Positions 1-9,500 of a stretch of 64,000 nt of DNA are shown here, piece by piece. A model generated the notes under the pieces. The model did no database searches. It was not told the origin of the DNA and was given only the letters and a program-made list of their open reading frames with translations. The stretch is taken from NCBI GenBank assembly GCA_009784575.1, contig WRBK01000001.1, positions 98,832 to 162,831 of the forward strand. The letters are read 5' to 3'. Position numbers and translations under genes: made by a program. Within the stretch, counting starts at the first letter, position 1, and the number at the start of each line of letters is the position of its first letter. This stretch comes from Defluviitaleaceae bacterium. GTDB taxonomy: Bacteria; Bacillota; Clostridia; Lachnospirales; WRAX01.

Positions 1-27
1 GGCCATAGCTGTAATAGAGGTGATATC

Positions 28-1791
28 ATGCGTAAACGACCCGAAAATATCAGGGGAATAAGGCGAGATGCGCATGTATCCAGAGGGAGAAGGTCTTCTG
101 GTGCAAGTGCAAGCCAATCTCATAGAAGATTACCCAAAAGAAGGCTTCGCATAGAGGCTTTTTTTGCCTTTATCTTTGTTCTTATAATTTTTTACATAAT
201 TGGATATTTTTACACAAATATGCGCCGCCCAGAAATATCACAAATGCGCGTTGAGATGGGTGTTTTGGCATATCCAGAGACTTTTAGCGGCATCATTATC
301 CGTGATGAGGTGGTATATTTTGCTAATGAATCTGGAGCGTTGCTGTTTCATGTAGAAAATCATGAAAGGGTGCGTGCAGGGCATGTTGTGGCAAGCATAC
401 AAGATGCTGGACAGGTAGCGACATACCGTGAAAACCTTGCAACCATAGACCAAGATGCTGTGAATATGCTACGACAGCGCACTGGTGTTGCCATCAATGA
501 GGAAGAGATTGCACGGCGAAATCGCGCTATAATGGAGTATATCGACAGCTTGGCTTTTGGCATAACATCAGGTAGCATAGATGGGATTTTTGCGTTAGGC
601 GATACGGTACGCGTAAGTATGCAAAACCGCAACATGCTCTATTTTACAGATGAAATAGCCATGATTGATTATGCATCTGCCAGGGCGCGTGCTTTAGCTG
701 GTTTGGGTGGGGCTATTAGCGATGTACGAGCCACATCTGCTGGCATCTTTTCCAATACAATTGATGGGCTGGAAGCTGAACTGAGCATTGCCAATATGGC
801 AAATATACCCAGAGAGCTGACTGCTGCAATCGAACCTCTAACCACATTCTACAGACCCGAGGTGACATCTGGTGATGCGCTATTTCGGATTGTGCGCTCC
901 AATGATTGGTATATAGCTGCATATATTAGTAATGATTATGCCGCAAACTGGGGTACAAATACGACTGTTACATTATTTATAGAAGAAGGCACTTCTGTTA
1001 TGCCCCTAGCGGTGCAGGTGCATAGCCTAAGCGATGTAGGTCATGGAGAAGCATACGCAATCTTCCGCACAAACAATGACTTAATGCACTTTATAGACCG
1101 TAGAAATGTCACATTTCGCTTGTCACGCGATGCACAGGAGGGTTTTAAAATTCCACATACTGCCATCGTGGAGCGTAGTCGTTTCCCTGTTCCTGCGGAC
1201 TTCACCTTTGTTACCAATAATGTGCGCGCTGTCAACTTAATGACAGGTACAGGCAATGCAAACATAACTGAATCGGTGACGGGTAGTTTTAGTGCTGATG
1301 GCGAGAGATTTTTCATAATGGCTGATAGCGGCAGACTGCGTGTAGGCGATACGCTGATACGGAATCAAGAGCTATTGCAACTAGAAGAATATATGAGCGA
1401 AATCCCTGCTCGATTTGTTTTTGATGCTGAAGGCGGATGGGCAGTAAGTTTGATGATGGTAGATAATGTGATTGTTACACAACGCGTGTCTGGCAACTTT
1501 AACTCCAGTGGGAGCGTGTTTTTGTTAGCAGAAAATAGCAATAGCTTGAGGTCTGGGGATATCTTGGTTATAGAGGAAGCACATTTTCGCTTAGAAGTCG
1601 TAGATACCGTAAAAGGCGTTTTTGTGACAAATATTGGGGCAACGCAGTTCAGAGAAGTGTCCCTAGAAGGTTTTTTTGACGAAAATGCAGATTATATTAT
1701 TCTTGACCCTGCACGAAACCCAAATTTACGCCTTTTCGACAGAATAGCGGCAGATGCACGCGCGGTTTCTGATAGACTATTGTTACATTAG
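28..1791 (+). CDS. HlyD-like membrane-anchored protein next to sepF
   Basis: 587-aa ORF; Arg-rich cytoplasmic N-terminus, one TM helix, HlyD/biotinyl-like extracellular region; sits upstream of sepF as in many Clostridia. Confidence 0.7.
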   Translation: MRKRPENIRGIRRDAHVSRGRRSSGASASQSHRRLPKRRLRIEAFFAFIFVLIIFYIIGYFYTNMRRPEISQMRVEMGVLAYPETFSGIIIRDEVVYFANESGALLFHVENHERVRAGHVVASIQDAGQVATYRENLATIDQDAVNMLRQRTGVAINEEEIARRNRAIMEYIDSLAFGITSGSIDGIFALGDTVRVSMQNRNMLYFTDEIAMIDYASARARALAGLGGAISDVRATSAGIFSNTIDGLEAELSIANMANIPRELTAAIEPLTTFYRPEVTSGDALFRIVRSNDWYIAAYISNDYAANWGTNTTVTLFIEEGTSVMPLAVQVHSLSDVGHGEAYAIFRTNNDLMHFIDRRNVTFRLSRDAQEGFKIPHTAIVERSRFPVPADFTFVTNNVRAVNLMTGTGNANITESVTGSFSADGERFFIMADSGRLRVGDTLIRNQELLQLEEYMSEIPARFVFDAEGGWAVSLMMVDNVIVTQRVSGNFNSSGSVFLLAENSNSLRSGDILVIEEAHFRLEVVDTVKGVFVTNIGATQFREVSLEGFFDENADYIILDPARNPNLRLFDRIAADARAVSDRLLLH

Positions 1792-1877
1792 TCGTAAAAA
1801 GATGTAGATTTCATGATTCCTTGTGCATTTTGACGAGATAAAAATATGGCAATTTTCATATAATGACAAAAAAATTG

Positions 1878-1906
1878 TTGACAAACCTTTGGAAAACGTG
1901 CATAAT
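1878..1906 (+). promoter_or_regulatory. sigA-type promoter for the sepF operon
   Basis: TTGACA-N17-CATAAT read directly, ~65 nt upstream of the sepF start. Confidence 0.6.
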
Positions 1907-1970
1907 AGTAGTCTAACCTGACTCTATATATTGTTTACACATGACAAGAGGCTTTTCAAGGAGGAAAACC

Positions 1971-2561
1971 ATGAGCATATTAAATTCTTTAAGAAACCTC
2001 GTCTCGCAAAGAGGATATGACGACGACGATTATTTATTCGAAGATGAGTTTGATAACGAAGATGATGATAGGTACATACCGAACGGACGATATGAAGAAG
2101 AGCCAATTCCTAGAGCTGGCGCACGTCGTAGCTCTTCGCGTGATAATGAACGCTCCCGCAATTCGGAGTTCACAAAGCGTGTAGAAACCCCTGAAAGAGG
2201 CAGCCGCGCTAGTAGCCAAAAATATACCGAAAAAGAAAAGGATGTCTTTGCTATACATCCTGTTTCTGAACTGGATATCATTGTTTCTGAGCCTTTGGTA
2301 TTTGAAGACGGGCCTGCTATTTGCGATTTGCTAAAGCAACGTAAGCCTGTTATTGTGAACATGGGTAGCGTGGGTGTTCGTGAGGCTCAACGCATTATGG
2401 ACTTTTTGGCGGGAGCAATCTATTCTGTGAATGGTGACCTTCATGTAATAACAGACCGCATATACATTGCCACCCCTGAGAATGTTTCGGTTTCTGACCA
2501 GACGAAAGAGCAACTAAAGCAACATGGTATTTTCTCTAACTTCTTTGGCTCGCGTCAATAA
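1971..2561 (+). CDS. sepF: Cell division protein SepF
   Basis: Acidic N-terminal linker and C-terminal SepF domain (VREAQRIMDFLAGAIYSVNGDL); RBS AAGGAGG before ATG 1971. Confidence 0.93.
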   Translation: MSILNSLRNLVSQRGYDDDDYLFEDEFDNEDDDRYIPNGRYEEEPIPRAGARRSSSRDNERSRNSEFTKRVETPERGSRASSQKYTEKEKDVFAIHPVSELDIIVSEPLVFEDGPAICDLLKQRKPVIVNMGSVGVREAQRIMDFLAGAIYSVNGDLHVITDRIYIATPENVSVSDQTKEQLKQHGIFSNFFGSRQ

Positions 2562-2578
2562 ACGGAGGTTTTGTTTTC

Positions 2579-2869
2579 GTGAATCTTATAGTTGCTGATG
2601 CTGTTGTCATAATAGGAAACCTACTCATAGCTCTGCTGTTTCTTAGGGCTATAATGTCGTGGATGCCTTTTAATCCAAGCGGTATTGGTGGCACAGTTTA
2701 TAGAATACTCTCTGCTATCACAGAACCATTGATATCGCCAGTAAGGCGTCTGGTACAGCGTTCTCCAATAAGTGGGTCAGGCATGTTAATTGATTTTTCG
2801 CCCATGTTGGTTATGCTTGCGATTTTTCTTTTAACCCCTATAATTACAGACCTTTTGCGTAATATGTAA
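2579..2869 (+). CDS. YggT family membrane protein
   Basis: 96 aa, two TM segments, RAIMSWMPFNPSGIGGTVYRILSAITEPLISPVRRL motif; follows sepF. Confidence 0.9.
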   Translation: MNLIVADAVVIIGNLLIALLFLRAIMSWMPFNPSGIGGTVYRILSAITEPLISPVRRLVQRSPISGSGMLIDFSPMLVMLAIFLLTPIITDLLRNM

Positions 2870-2870
2870 T

Positions 2871-3668
2871 ATGACAAAAAAACTACATGAGTTATCTCGA
2901 TTTTTAGGTAAATTGCACAAATCTGATTCAGACTATGCTTTTGCGAAGGTGCTGGATCAGGTTTATTTGTGTCTTGAAAGCGGAATACCTCAATTTACAA
3001 ACTTCCTTGACCCTTTAAGACTTAATTTCGCACAAAATAGTTTGCGTGAACTAGATAAATTTGGCATTGATGTTTTGGTCAATGGAGGATATAATGGAGC
3101 AGAGCGTAAAATATTAGGGTTTTTTCCTGAGCATGAAGGCAATGCAGGCTTTCCTATCGCAAAAATACTGATACAATATGAGGCTAAGTATGCAAACTTA
3201 ACACATAGTGACTTTTTAGGGGCAATATTGGGTCTTGGGTTAGATAGAAGCGTGATTGGCGATGTTGTGATACTGCCTACATCTGCTGTCATCTTGGCTG
3301 AAGCGCATATCTCTGACTTTTTGCTATCAAATCTTCACAAAGTGGGCAAAACATCGGTTTCAACCAGATGCTTAGCAGATGATGAACATTTTTTCGGCAT
3401 GGATAATCGCGTACGTGACAGGCTTATATGCTCATCACCTAGGCTTGATAATGTCTTAGCTGTAGCCTTCAAGCTGTCACGAAGCGATGCTGCATCGCTC
3501 ATAAAGTCTGGCAAAGCCTTTATTAACTGGCAGGAAGCTAATTCACCAACCAAGACTATCAAAGAAGGTGACATGCTCACTTTACGTAAACACGGGCGTG
3601 TACAAATTGTAGAATTTGCAGGGAAATCAAAAAAAGACTATTTTCTGATTGACATTATTCGATTTTGA
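2871..3668 (+). CDS. ylmH: YlmH-family S4-domain RNA-binding protein
   Basis: Conserved ylm synteny; C-terminal S4 domain (SRSDAASLIKSGKAFINW). Confidence 0.85.
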   Translation: MTKKLHELSRFLGKLHKSDSDYAFAKVLDQVYLCLESGIPQFTNFLDPLRLNFAQNSLRELDKFGIDVLVNGGYNGAERKILGFFPEHEGNAGFPIAKILIQYEAKYANLTHSDFLGAILGLGLDRSVIGDVVILPTSAVILAEAHISDFLLSNLHKVGKTSVSTRCLADDEHFFGMDNRVRDRLICSSPRLDNVLAVAFKLSRSDAASLIKSGKAFINWQEANSPTKTIKEGDMLTLRKHGRVQIVEFAGKSKKDYFLIDIIRF

Positions 3669-3676
3669 GGTTTATT

Positions 3677-4840
3677 ATGCAAAAAATAGGTATTATGGGC
3701 GGCACTTTTGACCCTATCCACAATGGACATCTCATAGCGGCACAAGAGGTTTTGCAGAAACTTGAACTAGATAAAATAATTTTTGTGCCTACAGGTACGC
3801 CGCCGCTAAAAGATGCTACAAAAACAACACATGCACATCATAGGCATATACTGTGTGTTCTTGCCACTTTGGATAATCCAAATTTCTCCGTAAGCACCAT
3901 CGAAATTGACCGTGAAGGGACAAGCTATACGATAGATACCATTGAACAGTTGAAAAATGAATATCCTAACGATGAGCTATACTTTATTGTGGGTGCAGAT
4001 GTTGTAGCAAATTTTCATAAATGGCGTCGATTTGAAGATATTTTGCAAATGTGTAAAATTGTAACGACTACAAGACCTAGAAGCCAGCTAAATATTGAAG
4101 AAAATAGAATTATTGCGCTAGAGATTTCTGATATTGATATCTCATCCACAAAAATACGTGAGCTACTTGCGCAAGGCATAATGCCTAGATATCTCATGCC
4201 ACAATCTGCTTGCGACTATATTGTAAAAGAGCAACTATATAGCTACAATCAAAGCTTTGGGCATATCAAGAAAGATTTGCAGATGCAACTATCCGCTGAA
4301 AGGTTTGCACACACACTATCTGTAGTGAAAGAAGCAGAAAGTCTGGGTCGCTACCATTTTCAGGATTCCGAAGCTATTAAGAAATTACGGCTTGCAGCAC
4401 TTTTGCACGATTGCGCAAAGAATTTTTGTGAAGAGCGACCTTTTGATATCATTAACTCTTTATGTCAAGAAAATAATGTTGAACTGGGCGACTTTTTTAG
4501 TAATGCACCTGAGCTTGCACATGGTCTTGTAGGGGCTGCCATAGCTAAGTCAAGATACAGTATAATCGACCATGATATACTTGATGCTATTACCTGCCAT
4601 ACTTTTGGTAAATCAAATATGACAATTTTTGATAAAATTGTATATATTGCAGATTTTATCGAACCAACAAGACCTTATAGCAATGTGCGCAAACATGCTC
4701 GTGAGATTGCCTATAGAAACTTGGATGAGGCGATGATATATATTTTGAAATTCACTATAGAAAAAACAGCCGCAAAAGGACTGCCTATGCATCCAGATAG
4801 TGCGGCGGCACTAAAATATTTGGAGGAAAACCATGGATAA
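3677..4840 (+). CDS. nadD-yqeK: Fused nicotinate-nucleotide adenylyltransferase (NadD) and YqeK HD-domain hydrolase
   Basis: N-terminal GGTFDPIHNGHLIAA nucleotidyltransferase motif; C-terminal LLHDCAKN HD motif; one uninterrupted ORF. Confidence 0.9.
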   Translation: MQKIGIMGGTFDPIHNGHLIAAQEVLQKLELDKIIFVPTGTPPLKDATKTTHAHHRHILCVLATLDNPNFSVSTIEIDREGTSYTIDTIEQLKNEYPNDELYFIVGADVVANFHKWRRFEDILQMCKIVTTTRPRSQLNIEENRIIALEISDIDISSTKIRELLAQGIMPRYLMPQSACDYIVKEQLYSYNQSFGHIKKDLQMQLSAERFAHTLSVVKEAESLGRYHFQDSEAIKKLRLAALLHDCAKNFCEERPFDIINSLCQENNVELGDFFSNAPELAHGLVGAAIAKSRYSIIDHDILDAITCHTFGKSNMTIFDKIVYIADFIEPTRPYSNVRKHAREIAYRNLDEAMIYILKFTIEKTAAKGLPMHPDSAAALKYLEENHG

Positions 4841-5210
4841 TATGGATAATAAAGAAAAGCAGGATGTGATGCCAGCTGTAAAAGCGGGATATAATGCTGT
4901 GGCAGATAAAATGGGCGAGGATATTATTGTGCTGGATATTCGCGAAGTATCTATCATTTCGGAATATTTCATCATAGCAAGCGCGAATAATTCTAATCAG
5001 TTAAAAGCAATGGCGGACCACATGCAAGAAAAATTGTTTGAGCATGGCGTAAAATTGCGCCATATAGAAGGCGTGCAAAGTGCTAGGTGGATTTTGCTTG
5101 ATTTTGGACATATTATAGCACATCTATTTTGCAAAGAGGAACGTGAGTATTACAAGCTAGAGCGACTATGGGGCGATGCTCGCGCGATTTTGCCCGATGA
5201 ATTAGTATAA
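4833..5210 (+). CDS. rsfS: Ribosome silencing factor RsfS
   Basis: DIREVSIISEYFIIASANNSNQLKAMADH; follows nadD-yqeK. Confidence 0.9.
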   Translation: MDNMDNKEKQDVMPAVKAGYNAVADKMGEDIIVLDIREVSIISEYFIIASANNSNQLKAMADHMQEKLFEHGVKLRHIEGVQSARWILLDFGHIIAHLFCKEEREYYKLERLWGDARAILPDELV

Positions 5211-5233
5211 TAGATTTTGAAAAGGTGGATGTA

Positions 5234-7216
5234 ATGGCAAAAAATAGCAATAAACCCAATAGATATGACAATGAAAGCATCACGCAACTGAAAGGTGCTG
5301 ACCGCGTGCGCTTACGCCCGTCGGTTATTTTTGGTTCGGATGATATTGTCGGCTGTCAGCATTCTATTTTTGAGATAATCTCAAACTCTATTGACGAAGC
5401 ACGTGAGGGGTATGGCTCGCGCATAGAAATAACGCGTCATACTGATGGCAGCATTACTAATGTGGATTACGGACGTGGCATACCTGTTGATTATAACACT
5501 CTTGAGCAGAAATATAACTGGGAGTTAGTTTTTTGTGAGCTATATGCTGGTGGTAAGTATAATAACAATGATAGCGAAAACTACCAGTTTAGCTTGGGGC
5601 TAAATGGTCTTGGACTTTGCTCCGCTCAGTACGCCTCACGTTTTATGGATGTTAAGATATACCGCGATGGCTATGAATACTCTTTGTATTTTGAGCGTGG
5701 CGAAAATATAGGCGGTCTTAAAAAAGAAATCTCTACAGATAGCCGCACGGGTACGATTATACGCTGGTTGCCAGATAATGAGGTATTTAAAGATATAGCC
5801 GTGCCTTTGGAATACTTCCAAGACATGCTAAAAAAACAGGCGATTGTCAATGATGGCTTGGTTTTTGTGTTGCATGATGAAGAAAGCGGTGAGGAATTTA
5901 CATATTGTTATGAAAATGGTATAAAGGACTATATGGCTGAAATTTGCGGCGATACTGCATTAACCGAGCCTGTGTATTTTACGCATGAGGCATCTGGGCG
6001 CGACCGTGAGGACTTGCCTAAGTATCTTCTAAAATTTTCCATGATATTTTGCTTTGATAATAATGTGAATCTCCTGCAATATTTCCATAATTCTAGCTTT
6101 TTGGAATATGGCGGCTCTCCAGATAGGGCTGTGAAAAATGCCTTTTTATCGGCCATAGATAGCTATATACGAAATGCAGGATTGTACAAAAAAGATGAGA
6201 AAAAAATAACCTTTACGGATATTGAAGACTCTCTTGTGCTGATTTCTAACTCGTTTTCCACTGTAACCAGCTATGAAAATCAGACAAAAAAAGCTATAAA
6301 TAATAAATTCATACAAGAAGCCATGACGGATTTTTTGAAAAAAAGTCTAGCTGTATATTTTGTGGAAAACAAAGCTGAAGCAGATAAGATAATGGCACAA
6401 GTTATGGTCAATAAACGCAGCCGCGAAACAGCCGAAAAAACACGCCTTTCTGTTAAGAAAAAACTAACAGGTGGCATGGACTTTACGAATCGCGCAGAAA
6501 AGTTTGTTAATTGCCGTACGCGTGATATCACACGTCGTGAGCTATATATAGTGGAGGGGGATTCTGCCCTCGGAGCTTGCAAGCTAGGGCGCGATGCGGA
6601 GTTTCAAGCCATTATGCCTGTGCGCGGCAAAATCCTTAATTGCCTGAAAGCTGACTATAATAAGATTTTTGCAAATGATATTATAACAGACTTGATACGC
6701 GTGCTTGGTTGCGGCGTTGAGGTTAATTCTAAGCATAATAAAGATTTGAACTCCTTTGATATGGATAAGTTAAATTGGGCTAAAATTGTTATCTGTACAG
6801 ATGCTGATTATGACGGTTTCCAAATTCGTACGCTAATACTCACTATGCTTTATCGCCTAATGCCTGCTCTAATCACTGAAAAAAAGGTCTACATAGCCGA
6901 ATCGCCGCTATACGAAATAACGTCGGGCAAGGACACATTTTTTGCATATAGTGATGCAGAGAAAAACGCTATAACTGCCAAAATCAAGGGCAAATATCAT
7001 ATACAGCGCAGCAAGGGCTTGGGTGAAAACGAGCCAGATATGATGTGGCAAACCACTATGAATCCTGCCACGCGCAAGCTTGTTCAAGTGTTGCCAGAAG
7101 ATATGGAGGCAACACGTCAGATGTTCGATGTGCTTTTGGGTGATAATATTAAGGGTCGCAAGGAATTTATCGAGCTTAATGGGCATAAATATATGGATAT
7201 GGTTGATGTTGTGTGA
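5234..7216 (+). CDS. Divergent type IIA topoisomerase B subunit (GyrB/ParE-like), orphan
   Basis: GHKL region (EIISNSIDEAREGYGSRIEI), Toprim (VEGDSALG, DADYDG), C-terminal KGLGE; no A subunit adjacent. Confidence 0.88.
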   Translation: MAKNSNKPNRYDNESITQLKGADRVRLRPSVIFGSDDIVGCQHSIFEIISNSIDEAREGYGSRIEITRHTDGSITNVDYGRGIPVDYNTLEQKYNWELVFCELYAGGKYNNNDSENYQFSLGLNGLGLCSAQYASRFMDVKIYRDGYEYSLYFERGENIGGLKKEISTDSRTGTIIRWLPDNEVFKDIAVPLEYFQDMLKKQAIVNDGLVFVLHDEESGEEFTYCYENGIKDYMAEICGDTALTEPVYFTHEASGRDREDLPKYLLKFSMIFCFDNNVNLLQYFHNSSFLEYGGSPDRAVKNAFLSAIDSYIRNAGLYKKDEKKITFTDIEDSLVLISNSFSTVTSYENQTKKAINNKFIQEAMTDFLKKSLAVYFVENKAEADKIMAQVMVNKRSRETAEKTRLSVKKKLTGGMDFTNRAEKFVNCRTRDITRRELYIVEGDSALGACKLGRDAEFQAIMPVRGKILNCLKADYNKIFANDIITDLIRVLGCGVEVNSKHNKDLNSFDMDKLNWAKIVICTDADYDGFQIRTLILTMLYRLMPALITEKKVYIAESPLYEITSGKDTFFAYSDAEKNAITAKIKGKYHIQRSKGLGENEPDMMWQTTMNPATRKLVQVLPEDMEATRQMFDVLLGDNIKGRKEFIELNGHKYMDMVDVV

Positions 7217-7225
7217 GGTATATAC

Positions 7226-7789
7226 ATGATTTTTAAGCGTGAGTCACTTCCTGAACATATAAAAGAATTTATCAAAGGCGTGTCTTTTAAAGAGGACACG
7301 CCTTTTGGGTATGAAGAACTTACTTATCTTACTATATCTTATGTTGATTTTGGCGATAATAATTGCTTGGGTGACATGATAGTTGCTACTAAGATTGGAG
7401 ATGAGGTGCTTGATATCTTTCGTGAGCTTTACGCCATACGCTTTCCTATCCATCAAATATGCCTTGTTGACCATTATGGCGCGAATGATGAAGCCAGTAT
7501 GTCAGCAAATAATACCCATGCCTTTAATTTCCGCCGTATAGCAGGTAGCGAAACCATATCGCGGCATGGTTACGGTATGGCCATCGACATTAATCCTGTG
7601 CAAAACCCATATATACGCAAAAATGACATTTTGCCTATGGCTGGAATTGGCTATCTAAATCGCAACAATGTACGCTCTGGCATGATTGTGCATGGATGTC
7701 CTGCATATAATGCATTTGTTAGCCATGGATGGACTTGGGGCGGCGATTGGGACACGCCCAAAGATTATCATCACTTTGAGAAGCACTAA
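7226..7789 (+). CDS. M15-family (D-Ala-D-Ala carboxypeptidase-like) peptidase
   Basis: SRHGYGMAIDINPVQNPY and GWTWGGDWDTPKDYHHFE motifs. Confidence 0.8.
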   Translation: MIFKRESLPEHIKEFIKGVSFKEDTPFGYEELTYLTISYVDFGDNNCLGDMIVATKIGDEVLDIFRELYAIRFPIHQICLVDHYGANDEASMSANNTHAFNFRRIAGSETISRHGYGMAIDINPVQNPYIRKNDILPMAGIGYLNRNNVRSGMIVHGCPAYNAFVSHGWTWGGDWDTPKDYHHFEKH

Positions 7790-8213
7790 CACATTAAATC
7801 CCAAAATATACCAAATTTATCGACAAGCGAGCCGCAGCAAGCACTATAACTCACCTTTTTCAAAGGAGACATGATTGTTGCACCATCTGATAAAATCTCA
7901 AAAGCCACCCTTACCTCATTAGCACTATCGAAGGAAACAACAAGACATACTGAATATCCGCTTGGCAAAGAATATCCACTTGGGAGGTTGTTTAAGGGAT
8001 TATCCCATAGCAAAATACGCTGCTTGCCATCATCATCTGTGAATGAAAAATCAAGTCCATATCCTTTTTGATATCGGCATTTGGCGGCAAATCTTGCGGG
8101 TTGGCATCGGAATAACGGCTTAAATAGGTGGGCTCCGCGCCAAAAGCCTTTTCGTAAAGTTCGATTGCTTGTTCACATTGCCTGTTAAATTGTAATAATG
8201 GCTCTATTAGCAT
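7786..8213 (-). pseudogene. PhnB-like VOC protein, frameshifted
   Basis: Two minus-strand ORFs (7992-8213 and 7786-8013) join with one extra G as ...FHSQMMMGKQRILLWDNPLNNLPSGYS... Confidence 0.7.
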
Positions 8214-8219
8214 GATTTA

Positions 8220-8627
8220 TTATATTTCCCCCTCGAATAATCCAATTAAATTGCCCTCTGGGTCTCTAAAGTAAGCGCAATATATCCCGCCCCAAGCATC
8301 CATAAATTGCGGCTCGCCAAGAAACTGCACGCCAGCATACTTCATGCGCTTATAGTCGCCCCTACAATCATCTGTGGTGATAACTGCGCAAATCGTATCT
8401 GGTGACGGAGACATATCTGGCTGCTTATAACCTTGCCACATCTCCACATTCTTTCCGACAAAAATTGCAAAGAGCGGTGGCTCGCCAGTTTTTCTCGCGA
8501 AATTTGTATATGGTCCGCCCTTATCGCCATATACTGGCACAAATCCAAGCTGTTTAGTGCAAAAATCATAATATGTGCCATAATCGCCGCGCACTAAAAT
8601 TGTAACTGATACTCCGTTGAATCCCAT
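8220..8627 (-). CDS. VOC (glyoxalase/bleomycin-resistance fold) protein
   Basis: 135 aa; GVQFLGEPQFMDAWGGIYCAYFRDPEGNLIGLFE C-terminal VOC signature. Confidence 0.88.
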   Translation of the reverse strand: MGFNGVSVTILVRGDYGTYYDFCTKQLGFVPVYGDKGGPYTNFARKTGEPPLFAIFVGKNVEMWQGYKQPDMSPSPDTICAVITTDDCRGDYKRMKYAGVQFLGEPQFMDAWGGIYCAYFRDPEGNLIGLFEGEI

Positions 8628-8701
8628 TTTGTGTTCCTCCTTATTTTTGGTTGAATGATATTATTTTACACAAAATAAAAACGACGTATTGTAAAATTAC
8701 G

Positions 8702-9484
8702 TCATTTTTTGCATATTTGTAGATATTCTTTCGGTGTTAGTCCTATGTTTTTCTTAAAATCTTTGATAAAATGGGATTGGTCATAGAAATCCACTATCTC
8801 CAAAGCATCTGTTGATTTTGTTTCACCAGCGGAAGATGTAAGGAGCTTTAGGCAACGTTGAAAGCGGATAATGGATAATGCGGTTTGTGGTGTGAATCCA
8901 AAATGCTTAATAAAAGCGCGCTGGCATTGTCTCGCGCTTAAATGCAGGTCTTTATACAGCTCCGCAGCGGAGGGCGGTGGAGATATGCTTAAAGAATCAA
9001 ATATATTTGTGAAATCATCTGGCTTCTTATCGCGAACAAGCAGCTCAAGATAATCCTTGATATATGCTTTTGAATCACCCAAGGACAAGTTGAAAAAGGC
9101 GGCAACATCAAAGCTTGGGTCAAATTCATCTAATGAAACATAGTTATCCATAGCGGCTGTAGCGGGCAGTCCAGTTAATTGATAAAAAGCCCCAGGCTTC
9201 ATTCGTGCACCAAAAAAGTTATTTGGCGTACGCACAGTAAAATGGGAATCGGTCTTGCTCATGCCAGCAAAGCCTATTGTTTGATTGCCAAAATTAACAA
9301 TCAAGTCTATGCAACCATCAGTGGCTATCACATTTGTTATAAATTTTTCCTCCGAAGAGCGCGGGCTAGGCTCCCAAAGGCATATCACAAAATCCTTGAG
9401 AGATTTTTCTGTCTTTTCTGTATACAATATATGCTGGGAAAATGTATTATCCAGCAAATATGGTATCTGTAGAGGGTAATACAT
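8702..9484 (-). CDS. AraC-family transcriptional regulator
   Basis: C-terminal AraC HTH (LHLSARQCQRAFIKHFGFTPQTALSIIRFQRCLKLL...GLTPKEYLQICKK). Confidence 0.88.
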   Translation of the reverse strand: MYYPLQIPYLLDNTFSQHILYTEKTEKSLKDFVICLWEPSPRSSEEKFITNVIATDGCIDLIVNFGNQTIGFAGMSKTDSHFTVRTPNNFFGARMKPGAFYQLTGLPATAAMDNYVSLDEFDPSFDVAAFFNLSLGDSKAYIKDYLELLVRDKKPDDFTNIFDSLSISPPPSAAELYKDLHLSARQCQRAFIKHFGFTPQTALSIIRFQRCLKLLTSSAGETKSTDALEIVDFYDQSHFIKDFKKNIGLTPKEYLQICKK

Positions 9485-9500
9485 TATAATCCTCCAAAAT

